A DNA stretch of 64,000 nt. It comes from Micromonospora marina (GTDB taxonomy: Bacteria; Actinomycetota; Actinomycetes; Mycobacteriales; Micromonosporaceae). Shown here in pieces: positions 8,578 to 16,587 of this stretch. Positions within the stretch are counted from its first letter, which is position 1; the number at the start of each line of letters is the position of its first letter. A program made the position numbers and the translations under genes. The notes beneath the pieces were generated by a model. The model saw nothing but the letters and a program-made list of their open reading frames with translations, did no database searches and had not been told where the DNA came from. The stretch lies in assembly GCF_900091565.1 (NCBI RefSeq), contig NZ_FMCV01000020.1, positions 1-64,000 on the forward strand, given 5' to 3'.

Positions 8578-10137
8578 ATGACGCACATCGATCGACGTAC
8601 CCTGCTCCGTGCCGGCCTGGTCGCCGGTGGAGTCGCCGGCGGCGCGCTGCTCGGTGCGCCCGGCGCGCCCGCCGCGCCCGGCCTGCGGGCCGGGGGCCGG
8701 CCGCTGCTCACCCACGGCGTGCAGAGCGGCGACGTGACCGCCGACTCGGCGCTGGTCTGGACCCGCGCGGACCGGCCCGGCCGGATGCTGGTCGAGGTGA
8801 GCCGCCGGCCGGACCTGCGTGGCGCGCGGCTGGTGCGCGGCCCGGTGGTCGACCCCACCGGCGACTTCACCGGCAAGGTCCGGCTGCGCGGCCTGCCCGC
8901 GGGGGAGCGGCTGCACTACCGGGTACGGGTGGAGAGCCTGGACCGGCACGGCCTGTGCAGCGAGCCGCTGACCGGCTCGTTCGCCACCGCCCCCGGCCGG
9001 CACCAGCGGCGTGACGTGCGGTTCGTGTGGACCGGCGACATCGTCGGGCAGGGCTGGGGGATCAGCCCCGACTTCGACGGCCTGGCGATCTTCCGGGCCA
9101 TGCGGGAGCGCCGGCCGGACTTCTTCCTGTGCAGCGGCGACACCGTGTACGCCGACGGACCGCTGGCCGAGAGCGTGGTCCTGCCCGACGGCCGCACCTG
9201 GCGCAACCTGGTGACGCCGGAGAAGAGCAAGGTGGCCGAGACGCTCGCCGAGTACCGGGGGCAGTTCGCGTACAACCTGCTCGACACCCACCTGCGGGCG
9301 TTCGCCGCCCAGGTGCCGCAGATCAACCAGTGGGACGACCACGAGGTGGTGAACAACTGGTACCCGGGGGAGATCCTGACCGACGACAGGTACGGCGAGA
9401 AGCGCGTGGACGTGCTCGCCGCCCGGGCCCGGCAGGCGTTCCACGAGTGGCTGCCGGTGTCGACGGGCGGGCCGATGTACCGCAGGCTGTCGTACGGGCC
9501 GCTGCTGGACGTGTTCGTGCTGGACATGCGCACCTACAAGGACCCGAACGACGGCAACACGTACGCCGACCGCGACCGCGGCCTGCTCGGCCGGGCGCAG
9601 CGGGAGTGGCTGATCCGGGAACTGCGCGCGTCCCGCGCCACCTGGAAGGTGATCGCCAACGACCTGCCGATCGGGGTGGTGGTGCCCGACGGTGCGGGCG
9701 CGCAGGAGGGCGTCGCGCAGGGCGACGACGGCGCGCCGGCCGGCCGGGAGCTGGAGTTCGCCGAGGTGCTGCGCGCGTCGCACCGGGCCGGGGTGACCGG
9801 GCTGGTGTTCCTCACCGCCGACGTGCACTACACCGCCGCCCACCACTACGACCCGGCGCGTGCGGCGGTGCGGGACTTCAGCCCGTTCTGGGAGTTCGTC
9901 TCCGGCCCGGCGCACGCGGGGGCGTTCGGCCCGAACGCGCTCGACGGCACGTTCGGCCCGAAGGCGGTCTTCGTGCACGCCCCGCCGCGGGCCAACACCT
10001 CCCCGGCCGAGGGCTTCCAGCACTTCGGCGAGGTGACCATCGACGGCGCGTCGCGGGCGCTCACGGTCCACCTGCGCGACCGCACCGGCGTCTCCCTCTG
10101 GACCACCACCCTCCCGGCCCCCGCCTCCCGCCGTTGA
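8578..10137 (+). CDS. phoD: PhoD-family alkaline phosphatase, Tat-exported
   Basis: 519 residues. A twin-arginine signal (DRRTLLRAG at residues 5-13, then a Gly/Ala-rich h-region and APAAPG) sends the folded metalloenzyme across the membrane. After an N-terminal Fn3-like PhoD_N domain come the metal-binding motifs FVWTGDIVG, LCSGDTVYADG, WDDHEVVNNW, VLDMRTYKD and TADVHYTAAH. PhoD enzymes are Ca/Fe-dependent phosphodiesterases/monoesterases that release phosphate outside the cell. The ATG has GGGAGGA just upstream; earlier frame positions lie in a low-complexity GC-rich leader. No PhoP box was recognised upstream. The gene symbol is by family only. Confidence 0.92.
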   Translation: MTHIDRRTLLRAGLVAGGVAGGALLGAPGAPAAPGLRAGGRPLLTHGVQSGDVTADSALVWTRADRPGRMLVEVSRRPDLRGARLVRGPVVDPTGDFTGKVRLRGLPAGERLHYRVRVESLDRHGLCSEPLTGSFATAPGRHQRRDVRFVWTGDIVGQGWGISPDFDGLAIFRAMRERRPDFFLCSGDTVYADGPLAESVVLPDGRTWRNLVTPEKSKVAETLAEYRGQFAYNLLDTHLRAFAAQVPQINQWDDHEVVNNWYPGEILTDDRYGEKRVDVLAARARQAFHEWLPVSTGGPMYRRLSYGPLLDVFVLDMRTYKDPNDGNTYADRDRGLLGRAQREWLIRELRASRATWKVIANDLPIGVVVPDGAGAQEGVAQGDDGAPAGRELEFAEVLRASHRAGVTGLVFLTADVHYTAAHHYDPARAAVRDFSPFWEFVSGPAHAGAFGPNALDGTFGPKAVFVHAPPRANTSPAEGFQHFGEVTIDGASRALTVHLRDRTGVSLWTTTLPAPASRR

Positions 10138-10195
10138 CCCGCCCGGGGTCGATGGGAGAGGAGATAGTCGGAGGCGCGGCGGGTGGGAGGTCGAG

Positions 10196-10201
10196 TACGC
10201 T
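10196..10201 (+). promoter_or_regulatory. -10 box of the ileS transcript
   Basis: TACGCT within CGAGTACGCTTGCGG, the same -10 sequence as before ndk, the radical SAM gene and rplU. It would start RNA near 10208, just before the T-box specifier stem. Confidence 0.5.
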
Positions 10202-10207
10202 TGCGGG

Positions 10208-10440
10208 GCACAGGCGACGACCCGGCCATCACCGGCGAGCCTCCGGAAGAACAGCCGGGTCACCGGCCCAGTAGAACCGGACGGGACGGCCCGTCACAGC
10301 CGGCCAACGAGCGGGCGGTCGCACCTCGGCCGCCAAGCGGGGTGGTACCGCGGGCCACGCCCGGGGCGCCGGTCACGGCGTACCGGAGTCGGCTCGTCCT
10401 CGCAGACCACAGACGAGTGAGCTGCTGAGGGAGAGCGACA
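10208..10440 (+). promoter_or_regulatory. T-box riboswitch controlling ileS
   Basis: The hallmark T-box sequence GGTGGTACCGCGGG (10341-10354), which pairs with the free CCA end of uncharged tRNA, is intact. Upstream, GGCCATCACCGGCGAG presents an isoleucine ATC triplet at 10228-10230 as specifier, in a short stem I. After the T-box, CTCGTC (10393-10398) can pair with GACGAG (10412-10417) close to the ribosome-binding region, and there is no intrinsic terminator with a U-run. This fits the translational T-boxes known for actinobacterial ileS: low Ile-tRNA charging opens the start site. Boundaries are approximate. Confidence 0.9.
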
Positions 10441-10444
10441 GGCG

Positions 10445-13400
10445 ATGGCCTATCCGTTGCACGACCCGACCGGCGCCGGCGTCCCGGCGAGCCCGGACCT
10501 GCCCGCGGTCGAGCGCCGGGTGCTGGAGCACTGGACGGCCGACAAGACCTTCGAGGCGTCGGTGGAGGCCCGCGACGCCGGCCGGAACGGCGAGAACGAG
10601 TACGTCTTCTACGACGGCCCGCCGTTCGCCAACGGCCTGCCGCACTACGGCCACCTGTTCACCGGCTACGTCAAGGACGTGGTGCCGCGCTACCAGACCA
10701 TGCGCGGGCGGCACGTCGAGCGCCGGTTCGGCTGGGACTGCCACGGCCTGCCCGCCGAGGTGGTCGCCGAGAAGCAGCTCGGCATCACCACCAAGGCGGA
10801 GATCCTCGACCTCGGCGTGGCCCGGTTCAACGACGCCTGCCGCACGTCGGTGCTGGAGTTCACCCACGACTGGGAGCGGTACGTCACCCGGCAGGCGCGC
10901 TGGGTCGACTTCGCCAACGACTACAAGACGCTCGACCTGGACTACATGGAAAGCGTCATGTGGGCCTTCAAGACCCTGCACGACAAGGGTCTGGTCTACG
11001 AGGGCTTCCGGGTGCTCGCGTACTGCTGGCGGTGCGAGACGCCGCTGTCGAACACCGAGACCCGGATGGACGACGTCTACCGGGACCGGCACGACCCGAC
11101 GCTCACCGTCTGGTTCGAGCTGACCGCCGACGAGAACGCGCCGGAGCCGCTGCGCGGGCCGGTCAAGCTCGGCGTCTGGACGACCACGCCGTGGACGCTG
11201 CCGTCGAACCTGGCGCTCGCAGTCGGCCCCGACATCGAGTACGCGCTACTCGAGCGTGACGGCGAGCGCTACGTGGTCGGCGCCGCGCGCCTCGGCGCGT
11301 ACGCCAAGGAACTGGAGGGGTACGAGCAGGTCGGCACCGTGTACGGCCGCGACCTGGCCGGACGCCGCTACACGCCGCTCTACGACTTCCTGGTCGAGCC
11401 GGCCGGCCCGAACGCCTACCAGGTGCTCGGCGCGGACTTCGTCACCACGGAGGACGGCACCGGGATCGTCCACCTGGCGCCCGCCTTCGGTGAGGACGAC
11501 CAGAACACCTGCAACGCCGCCGGCATCCCCACCGTCGTGACGGTGGACGACCACACCCGGTTCACCGCGCTGGTCCCGCCGTACCAGGGCGAGCAGGTCT
11601 TCGACGTGAACAAGCCGGTGATCCGGGAACTGAAGGAGCGGGGGGTGGTGCTGCGGCAGGACACCTACACCCACTCGTACCCGCACTGCTGGCGCTGCGA
11701 CACCCCGCTGGTCTACAAGGCGGTGTCGTCGTGGTTCGTCGCGGTGAGCAGGTTCAAGGACCGGATGGTCGAGCTGAACCAGCAGATCAACTGGACGCCC
11801 GGCCACATCAAGGACGGCTCGTTCGGCAAGTGGCTGGCGAACGCCCGGGACTGGTCGATCAGCCGGAACCGGTTCTGGGGCTCGCCGATCCCGGTCTGGC
11901 GCTCCGACGACCCGAACCACCCGCGGGTGGACGTGTACGGCTCGCTGGCCGACATCGAGCGTGACTTCGGCGTACGCCTGACCGACCTGCACCGGCCGGC
12001 GGTGGACGACCTGGTCCGCCCCAACCCGGACGACCCGACGGGCAAGTCGATGATGCGCCGGGTGCCGGAGGTGCTGGACTGCTGGTTCGAGTCCGGCTCG
12101 ATGCCGTTCGCCCAGGTGCACTACCCGTTCTCCAACCGCGAGTGGTTCGAGCACCACTACCCGGGTGACTTCATCGTCGAGTACATCGGGCAGACCCGCG
12201 GCTGGTTCTACACCATGCACGTGCTGGCCACCGCGCTGTTCGACCGGCCGGCGTTCCGCAACTGCCTGAGCCACGGCATCCTGCTCGGCTCGGACGGGCG
12301 CAAGATGTCCAAGAGCCTGCGCAACTACCCGGACGTCTACCACGTGTTCGACTCGTACGGGTCGGACGCGATGCGGTGGATGCTGATGTCGTCGCCGGTG
12401 CTGCGCGGCGGCGACATGGCGGTCACCGAGTCGGGCATCCGGGACGCGGTGCGCCAGGTGCTGCTGCCGCTGTGGAACGTCTGGTACTTCTTCTCGCTCT
12501 ACGCCAACGCCGACGGCCACACCGCGCGTCGTCGTACCGACTCGGCGAACGTGCTCGACCGGTACGTGCTGGCGAAGACGAACGAGCTGGTCGCGACCGT
12601 CGGCGCGCAGATGGACGCGTACGACATCTCCGGCGCGTGCGCCACCGTGCGGTCCTACCTGGACGCGCTGACGAACTGGTACGTGCGCCGGTCCCGGGAC
12701 CGGTTCTGGGCCGGCGACGCGGACGCGTTCGACACGTTGTGGACCGTGCTGGAGACGCTGTGCCGGGTGGTGGCGCCGCTGGCGCCGCTGACCGCCGAGG
12801 AGATCTGGCGCGGGTTGACCGGCGAGCGGTCGGTCCACCTGACCGACTGGCCGTCCGCGGAGGAGTTCCCGGCCGACCACGAGTTGGTCTCCGCGATGGA
12901 CAACGTCCGGGCGGTCGCCTCGGCGGCCCTGTCGCTGCGCAAGGCCAAGGGCCTGCGGGTGCGGCTGCCGCTGGCGAAGCTCACCGTGGCGTCGCCCGTC
13001 GCCGCCCAGCTGCGGCCCTTCGCCGCCCTGGTCGCCGACGAGGTGAACGTGAAGGAGGTTGTGCTCACCGGCGAGGTGTCCGCGTACTGCCAGCAGGTGC
13101 TCACAGTGGTGCCGCGGGCGCTCGGCCCGCGCGTCGGCAAGGCCGTCCAGCAGGTGATCAAGGCGGTCAAGGCGGGGGAGTGGGAGCTGCGCGACGGCGC
13201 CCCGGTCGCCGCCGGGGTCACGCTGGCCGAGGGCGAGTACGAGCTGCGCCTGGTCGCCGCCGACGCCGAACACTCCGCGCCGCTTCCGGGCGGTGAGGGA
13301 GTGGTCGTGCTGGACACCGGGGTCACGCCGGAACTCGCGGCCGAAGGGCTGGCCCGGGACGTGGTCCGGGTCGTGCAGCAGGCCCGCCGTGAGGCCGGGC

Positions 13401-13591
13401 TGGACGTCTCCGACCGGATCACGGTGGCCGTCTCCGCGTCCGAGGAGGTGCGCGCGGCCGTCGCCGCGTACACCGAGTTCGTGGCGCGGGAGGTGCTCGC
13501 CGACAGCGTCGACTTCGCCGAGGGCCTCGACGGCTTCGACGGCGAGGCCGGCGAGGGCGAGCGCGTGACCGTGGCGGTCCGCAAGGTGTGA
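10445..13591 (+). CDS. ileS: Isoleucine-tRNA ligase
   Basis: 1048 residues, the size of the eukaryote-like (type 2) IleRS usual in actinobacteria. HIGH motif HYGH at residues 67-70 (context NGLPHYGHLFTG); KMSKS at 620-624 (DGRKMSKSLRN). The editing domain holds WTTTPWTLPSNLA. The C-terminal domain lacks the four-cysteine zinc knuckle of E. coli-type enzymes, again type 2. Type 2 enzymes tend to be insensitive to mupirocin; that is family knowledge and was not tested. Controlled by the T-box leader. Its last codons run into hairpin copy 2. Confidence 0.97.
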   Translation: MAYPLHDPTGAGVPASPDLPAVERRVLEHWTADKTFEASVEARDAGRNGENEYVFYDGPPFANGLPHYGHLFTGYVKDVVPRYQTMRGRHVERRFGWDCHGLPAEVVAEKQLGITTKAEILDLGVARFNDACRTSVLEFTHDWERYVTRQARWVDFANDYKTLDLDYMESVMWAFKTLHDKGLVYEGFRVLAYCWRCETPLSNTETRMDDVYRDRHDPTLTVWFELTADENAPEPLRGPVKLGVWTTTPWTLPSNLALAVGPDIEYALLERDGERYVVGAARLGAYAKELEGYEQVGTVYGRDLAGRRYTPLYDFLVEPAGPNAYQVLGADFVTTEDGTGIVHLAPAFGEDDQNTCNAAGIPTVVTVDDHTRFTALVPPYQGEQVFDVNKPVIRELKERGVVLRQDTYTHSYPHCWRCDTPLVYKAVSSWFVAVSRFKDRMVELNQQINWTPGHIKDGSFGKWLANARDWSISRNRFWGSPIPVWRSDDPNHPRVDVYGSLADIERDFGVRLTDLHRPAVDDLVRPNPDDPTGKSMMRRVPEVLDCWFESGSMPFAQVHYPFSNREWFEHHYPGDFIVEYIGQTRGWFYTMHVLATALFDRPAFRNCLSHGILLGSDGRKMSKSLRNYPDVYHVFDSYGSDAMRWMLMSSPVLRGGDMAVTESGIRDAVRQVLLPLWNVWYFFSLYANADGHTARRRTDSANVLDRYVLAKTNELVATVGAQMDAYDISGACATVRSYLDALTNWYVRRSRDRFWAGDADAFDTLWTVLETLCRVVAPLAPLTAEEIWRGLTGERSVHLTDWPSAEEFPADHELVSAMDNVRAVASAALSLRKAKGLRVRLPLAKLTVASPVAAQLRPFAALVADEVNVKEVVLTGEVSAYCQQVLTVVPRALGPRVGKAVQQVIKAVKAGEWELRDGAPVAAGVTLAEGEYELRLVAADAEHSAPLPGGEGVVVLDTGVTPELAAEGLARDVVRVVQQARREAGLDVSDRITVAVSASEEVRAAVAAYTEFVAREVLADSVDFAEGLDGFDGEAGEGERVTVAVRKV

Positions 13592-13648
13592 AGTGAGGCG
13601 GGGGCCCTTCTCGACGCCTCAGGTAGAGGAAGGGCCCCCGCTCAACGC
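13586..13648. repeat. GGGCCC-cored hairpin, copy 2 (ileS terminator)
   Basis: Perfect 13-bp arms GCGGGGGCCCTTC (13598-13610) and GAAGGGCCCCCGC (13629-13641). The loop and right arm carry CGCCTCAGGTAGAGGAAGGG, identical to the interior of copy 1. The left edge overlaps the last Val codon and stop of ileS (GGTGTGAAG). Confidence 0.8.
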
Positions 13649-13748
13649 CCGCACCCAGCCAGTGGACTGCGGGCCACCCGCTCGGTGGCGGACGGCCGCG
13701 TCGGCTACCGTGACAGCGCCTGTTTCACGTACGACCGCCGGAGGACCC

Positions 13749-14441
13749 GTGCCCCTGCTCTACACCATCGGCAAGCTCACCGTGGCGCCCGCGCTCCGGT
13801 TGGCCTTCCGTCCGCACGTGGAGGGTTTGGAGCACATCCCGGCGGCCGGCGGCGCGATCTTCGCCAGCAACCACCTCTCGGTCGCCGACGAGCTGCTCCT
13901 CGGCACCGTGGTGCCCCGGCACCTGGCGTTCTGGGCCAAGTCGGAGTACTTCACGGGCGCCGGGCTCAAGGGCGGCTTCTCCAAGTTCGTCCTCACCGGC
14001 CTGGGCGCGATCCCGGTCGAGCGGGCCGGGGGCCGGGCCGCGCTCACCGCGTTCGACGCGGCGATCCCGGTGCTCAAGGCCGGTGACCTGGTCGCCGTCT
14101 ACCCGGAGGGCACCCGCTCGCCGGACGGGCGGCTCTACCGTGGGCGTACCGGCACGGTCCGGCTGGCCATCGCCGCCGGTGTGCCGATCATTCCGGTCGG
14201 CGTGACCGGCACCGACAAGGCCCAGCCCATCGGTACGCGGATCCCGCGGCCGGGCCGCGCCAAGATCACCATGAAGTTCGGCAAGCCGCTGGACTTCACC
14301 GGCCGTCCCGACGACCGCACGTCGCTGCGGGCGATGACCGACGAGATGATGGCCGAGATCCAGAAGCTCAGCGGCCAGGAGTACGTCCCGCGCTACGCCC
14401 CGAAGCGCGCCGACCAGACCGGCGGCGACCAGGCCGCCTGA
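13749..14441 (+). CDS. plsC: 1-acyl-sn-glycerol-3-phosphate acyltransferase-like protein
   Basis: 230 residues of the PlsC acyltransferase family, which transfers an acyl chain to lysophosphatidic acid at the membrane. The catalytic NHxxxxD motif is NHLSVAD (residues 41-47) and the phosphate-binding motif is EGTR (120-123, context VYPEGTRSPDG). VGVTGTDKAQPIG is the family block IV region. The GTG at 13749 follows GGAGGACCC; the frame upstream is only hairpin and leader. True substrate could be lysophosphatidate or another lysolipid. Convergent with the next gene, only 4 bases apart. Confidence 0.88.
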   Translation: MPLLYTIGKLTVAPALRLAFRPHVEGLEHIPAAGGAIFASNHLSVADELLLGTVVPRHLAFWAKSEYFTGAGLKGGFSKFVLTGLGAIPVERAGGRAALTAFDAAIPVLKAGDLVAVYPEGTRSPDGRLYRGRTGTVRLAIAAGVPIIPVGVTGTDKAQPIGTRIPRPGRAKITMKFGKPLDFTGRPDDRTSLRAMTDEMMAEIQKLSGQEYVPRYAPKRADQTGGDQAA

Positions 14442-14445
14442 GCGG

Positions 14446-16380
14446 TCAGGACTTCGGCACCACCACGCGCTGGCGCAGGTCGTCGAGCAGCCGCCCGCTG
14501 TCGTCCACCGACAGCCGGGTGAACACGCCGGTGGTGAGGCTGCCGTGGTCGGCCGAGACGCAGACCACCACCGAGTCGCCGTCGGCCCGGCCGACGGCGC
14601 AGCGCTCGTAGCGTCCCCGTACGCCGGTGTCCACTGCCACCGACTCCTTCAGGGCGTAGTCCCCGGCGAGGCGGTCGATCTCCGACTTGGCGTCCGACTC
14701 CGGACTGAACCGCAGGCCGGTGCTGCCGAACAACGTCACCCGCTTGCCGTCGTTCGTGGTGTAGATGCCGGCGAACGTGTCCTCGGCGAGCAGGTTCGAT
14801 TCGCGTACCTGGGATTTCAGCTCCTCGGCGGTGGCCCGGCTGCTCTCGTCCTGGCGCAGCCGCATCGAGTCGATCCGGTCCGGGAGGGTGGCGCTGGCCG
14901 GGTACTGGCTGGAGACCGGCTGGATCCACCAGAGCGGGACGCCGCAGCAGCAGGCCACGGAGAGCAGCAGCATCCAGGGCCAGCGGCGCCGGCGCCGGGT
15001 CCGCTTGGGCGGCTGCTGCCAGCCCGGTGGCGGCGCGGCAGGTGGCCCGGCCTTGCCCCGGCGCTGCTTCGGCGGCCGTCCGGGCTTCGCCGGCGGCGCG
15101 ACGGGCGGCGGCGCGACGGGCGGCGGCGCGACGGGCCGGGCGGCCGGCGCACCCGGGTGGTGCGGCGGCGACACCGGGCGGGCCGGTCCGGGGTAGGGCG
15201 GGTGGTGCGGCGGCGACACCGGGCGGGCCGGTCCGGCGTACGGCGCGCCGGGCGGCGACACCGGGCGGGCGGCGGGCGGCGCGGCATGGGCCGGTGGCGC
15301 CGGCTGCGGGGCGGGGTGTGCCGGTGGGTTCGGGTGAGCCGCCGGTGGCGCCGGGTGGGCCGGGTGAGGGTCGCCCGGCGTGGTCCAGGGCGCGGTGTAG
15401 GGCATCGTCGGCGTCAGCGGCGGCAGTTCGGGAGCGTGCAGCTCCCAGCCGGTGGTGTCCACCCCGGCCCACGGGTCGACCGGCGTGGCGTGCTCCGGCG
15501 ACGCGAGCGGCGGCACGGGCGTGGGCTCGGCCGACTCGCCCCAGGCGGGCCGGCGTGCCGGCGGTGGCGGGACGGCGGCGGAACCGCTCCAGCGGGGCGT
15601 GGGCGCCTCGACCCGGGTCGGGTCGGGCGTGCTTTCCTCGCGGGTGCGATCCGGGGCGTCGTCGACCCGGGTGGGATCCGGGGCGGGCTGGGGCGACTGC
15701 GGCGCGAGGTCGATGCGCGTCGGATCCGGCCGGTGCCCCGTGCGCGGGGTCGGGACGGGTGTGGTGCGGCCGGGAACCGCTGCCGAACCCCGAGCCGGGG
15801 TGACCGGCCCGGCCGGCGTTGCGGCGTCGGCGGTCGGCGCCTCGGAACCGTCGCCGGGGACGTCGGCCGCGCCGGCCGGCGGGTGCGGGCTCGCGTCGCC
15901 GGGCGCGGCGGTGCCGGCCGGTTCCGCCGGAGTCCCCGGCCCGGCGGATTGCTCCCGCCGCGTCAGGTCAGCCTGCCCCGCCGCGTCGGCGGCCTGGTCC
16001 TGCCGCGTCGGGTCAGCCTGTTCCGCTGGCCCGGCGGCTTCGTCCTGTCGCGCCGGCTCGTCGGGCGGCGAGGCGTGCACCTGATCGTCGGACGGCCGGT
16101 CGCCGGGCTCGGTGTGGTGCGGCTGCTCGTCGGACACGACGGCCGCCGGCCGGCCGCGGGGCGTACCGTCGTGCGGTCCGCCGTCGGCGGCGTCGGACGG
16201 CTGGTCGGCCGCCGTTGCGCCGGGGGACCGGTCGTCGGCGGTCTCCGGAGTGTCGGACGGCGACGCCGGAGCCGAGGCGCCGGTGGCGTCCTCGGTGTCG
16301 ACGGCGGTCGCCGGCTCGGTGACGGACGGCATCTCGGCCCCGTCGGCCGGCCGGTCCGCCCCCGGCTGCGGCTGCGGCAT
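14446..16380 (-). CDS. Pro-rich single-pass membrane protein with conserved outer domain
   Basis: 644 residues, function unknown. The first about 450 residues are low-complexity (Asp/Glu/Thr/Ala, then Pro-rich with repeated PARPVSPPHHP). Basic KRTRRRRRWPW precedes a single transmembrane helix (about 467-487, MLLLSVACCCGVPLWWI). The outer domain (about 490-644) is homologous to the protein at 647-1324, with paired cysteines in RYERCAVG and VVVCVSADHGS. The Pro-rich interior part may be a docking surface; a link to Ser/Thr kinase signalling is possible but not shown. The ATG has AGAGGAG 9 bases upstream. Confidence 0.72.
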   Translation of the reverse strand: MPQPQPGADRPADGAEMPSVTEPATAVDTEDATGASAPASPSDTPETADDRSPGATAADQPSDAADGGPHDGTPRGRPAAVVSDEQPHHTEPGDRPSDDQVHASPPDEPARQDEAAGPAEQADPTRQDQAADAAGQADLTRREQSAGPGTPAEPAGTAAPGDASPHPPAGAADVPGDGSEAPTADAATPAGPVTPARGSAAVPGRTTPVPTPRTGHRPDPTRIDLAPQSPQPAPDPTRVDDAPDRTREESTPDPTRVEAPTPRWSGSAAVPPPPARRPAWGESAEPTPVPPLASPEHATPVDPWAGVDTTGWELHAPELPPLTPTMPYTAPWTTPGDPHPAHPAPPAAHPNPPAHPAPQPAPPAHAAPPAARPVSPPGAPYAGPARPVSPPHHPPYPGPARPVSPPHHPGAPAARPVAPPPVAPPPVAPPAKPGRPPKQRRGKAGPPAAPPPGWQQPPKRTRRRRRWPWMLLLSVACCCGVPLWWIQPVSSQYPASATLPDRIDSMRLRQDESSRATAEELKSQVRESNLLAEDTFAGIYTTNDGKRVTLFGSTGLRFSPESDAKSEIDRLAGDYALKESVAVDTGVRGRYERCAVGRADGDSVVVCVSADHGSLTTGVFTRLSVDDSGRLLDDLRQRVVVPKS

Positions 16381-16470
16381 CGCGGCTATCTCCTCTCGCG
16401 CCCGTTGCGAGGTTAGTACCGTCCCGCCACCCGGGACGAATCCCGCCCCGGTGTCCGGCCCCACTCCGGT

Positions 16471-16525
16471 GATCAAGGAGTTCGGGTCCGGCGGGAGCGC
16501 CGGACGGCACACGAACTCCTTGATC
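16471..16525. repeat. GATC-bounded hairpin 1
   Basis: GATCAAGGAGTTCG (16471-16484) pairs with CGAACTCCTTGATC (16512-16525), with an inner stem TCCGGCG/CGCCGGA (16487-16493, 16498-16504). It lies between two divergent genes, so it is not placed to end either of them. Confidence 0.85.
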
Positions 16526-16573
16526 AACGCGACGGACACGGGCGCGGGCGCGGGCGAAGGCGGGGGCACCGCG

Positions 16574-16579
16574 TACGCT
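16574..16579 (+). promoter_or_regulatory. -10 box of the leaderless radical SAM gene
   Basis: TACGCT followed by 8 bases (TGGGCATC) and the ATG at 16588. No ribosome-binding site is present. Confidence 0.55.
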
Positions 16580-16587
16580 TGGGCATC

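Noticed and set aside
15040..15420. Tandem GGCGGCGCGACGG-type repeats as possible CRISPR or VNTR
   Set aside because: They encode the Pro/Ala-rich segment of the membrane protein at 14446-16380; spacing and units are irregular.
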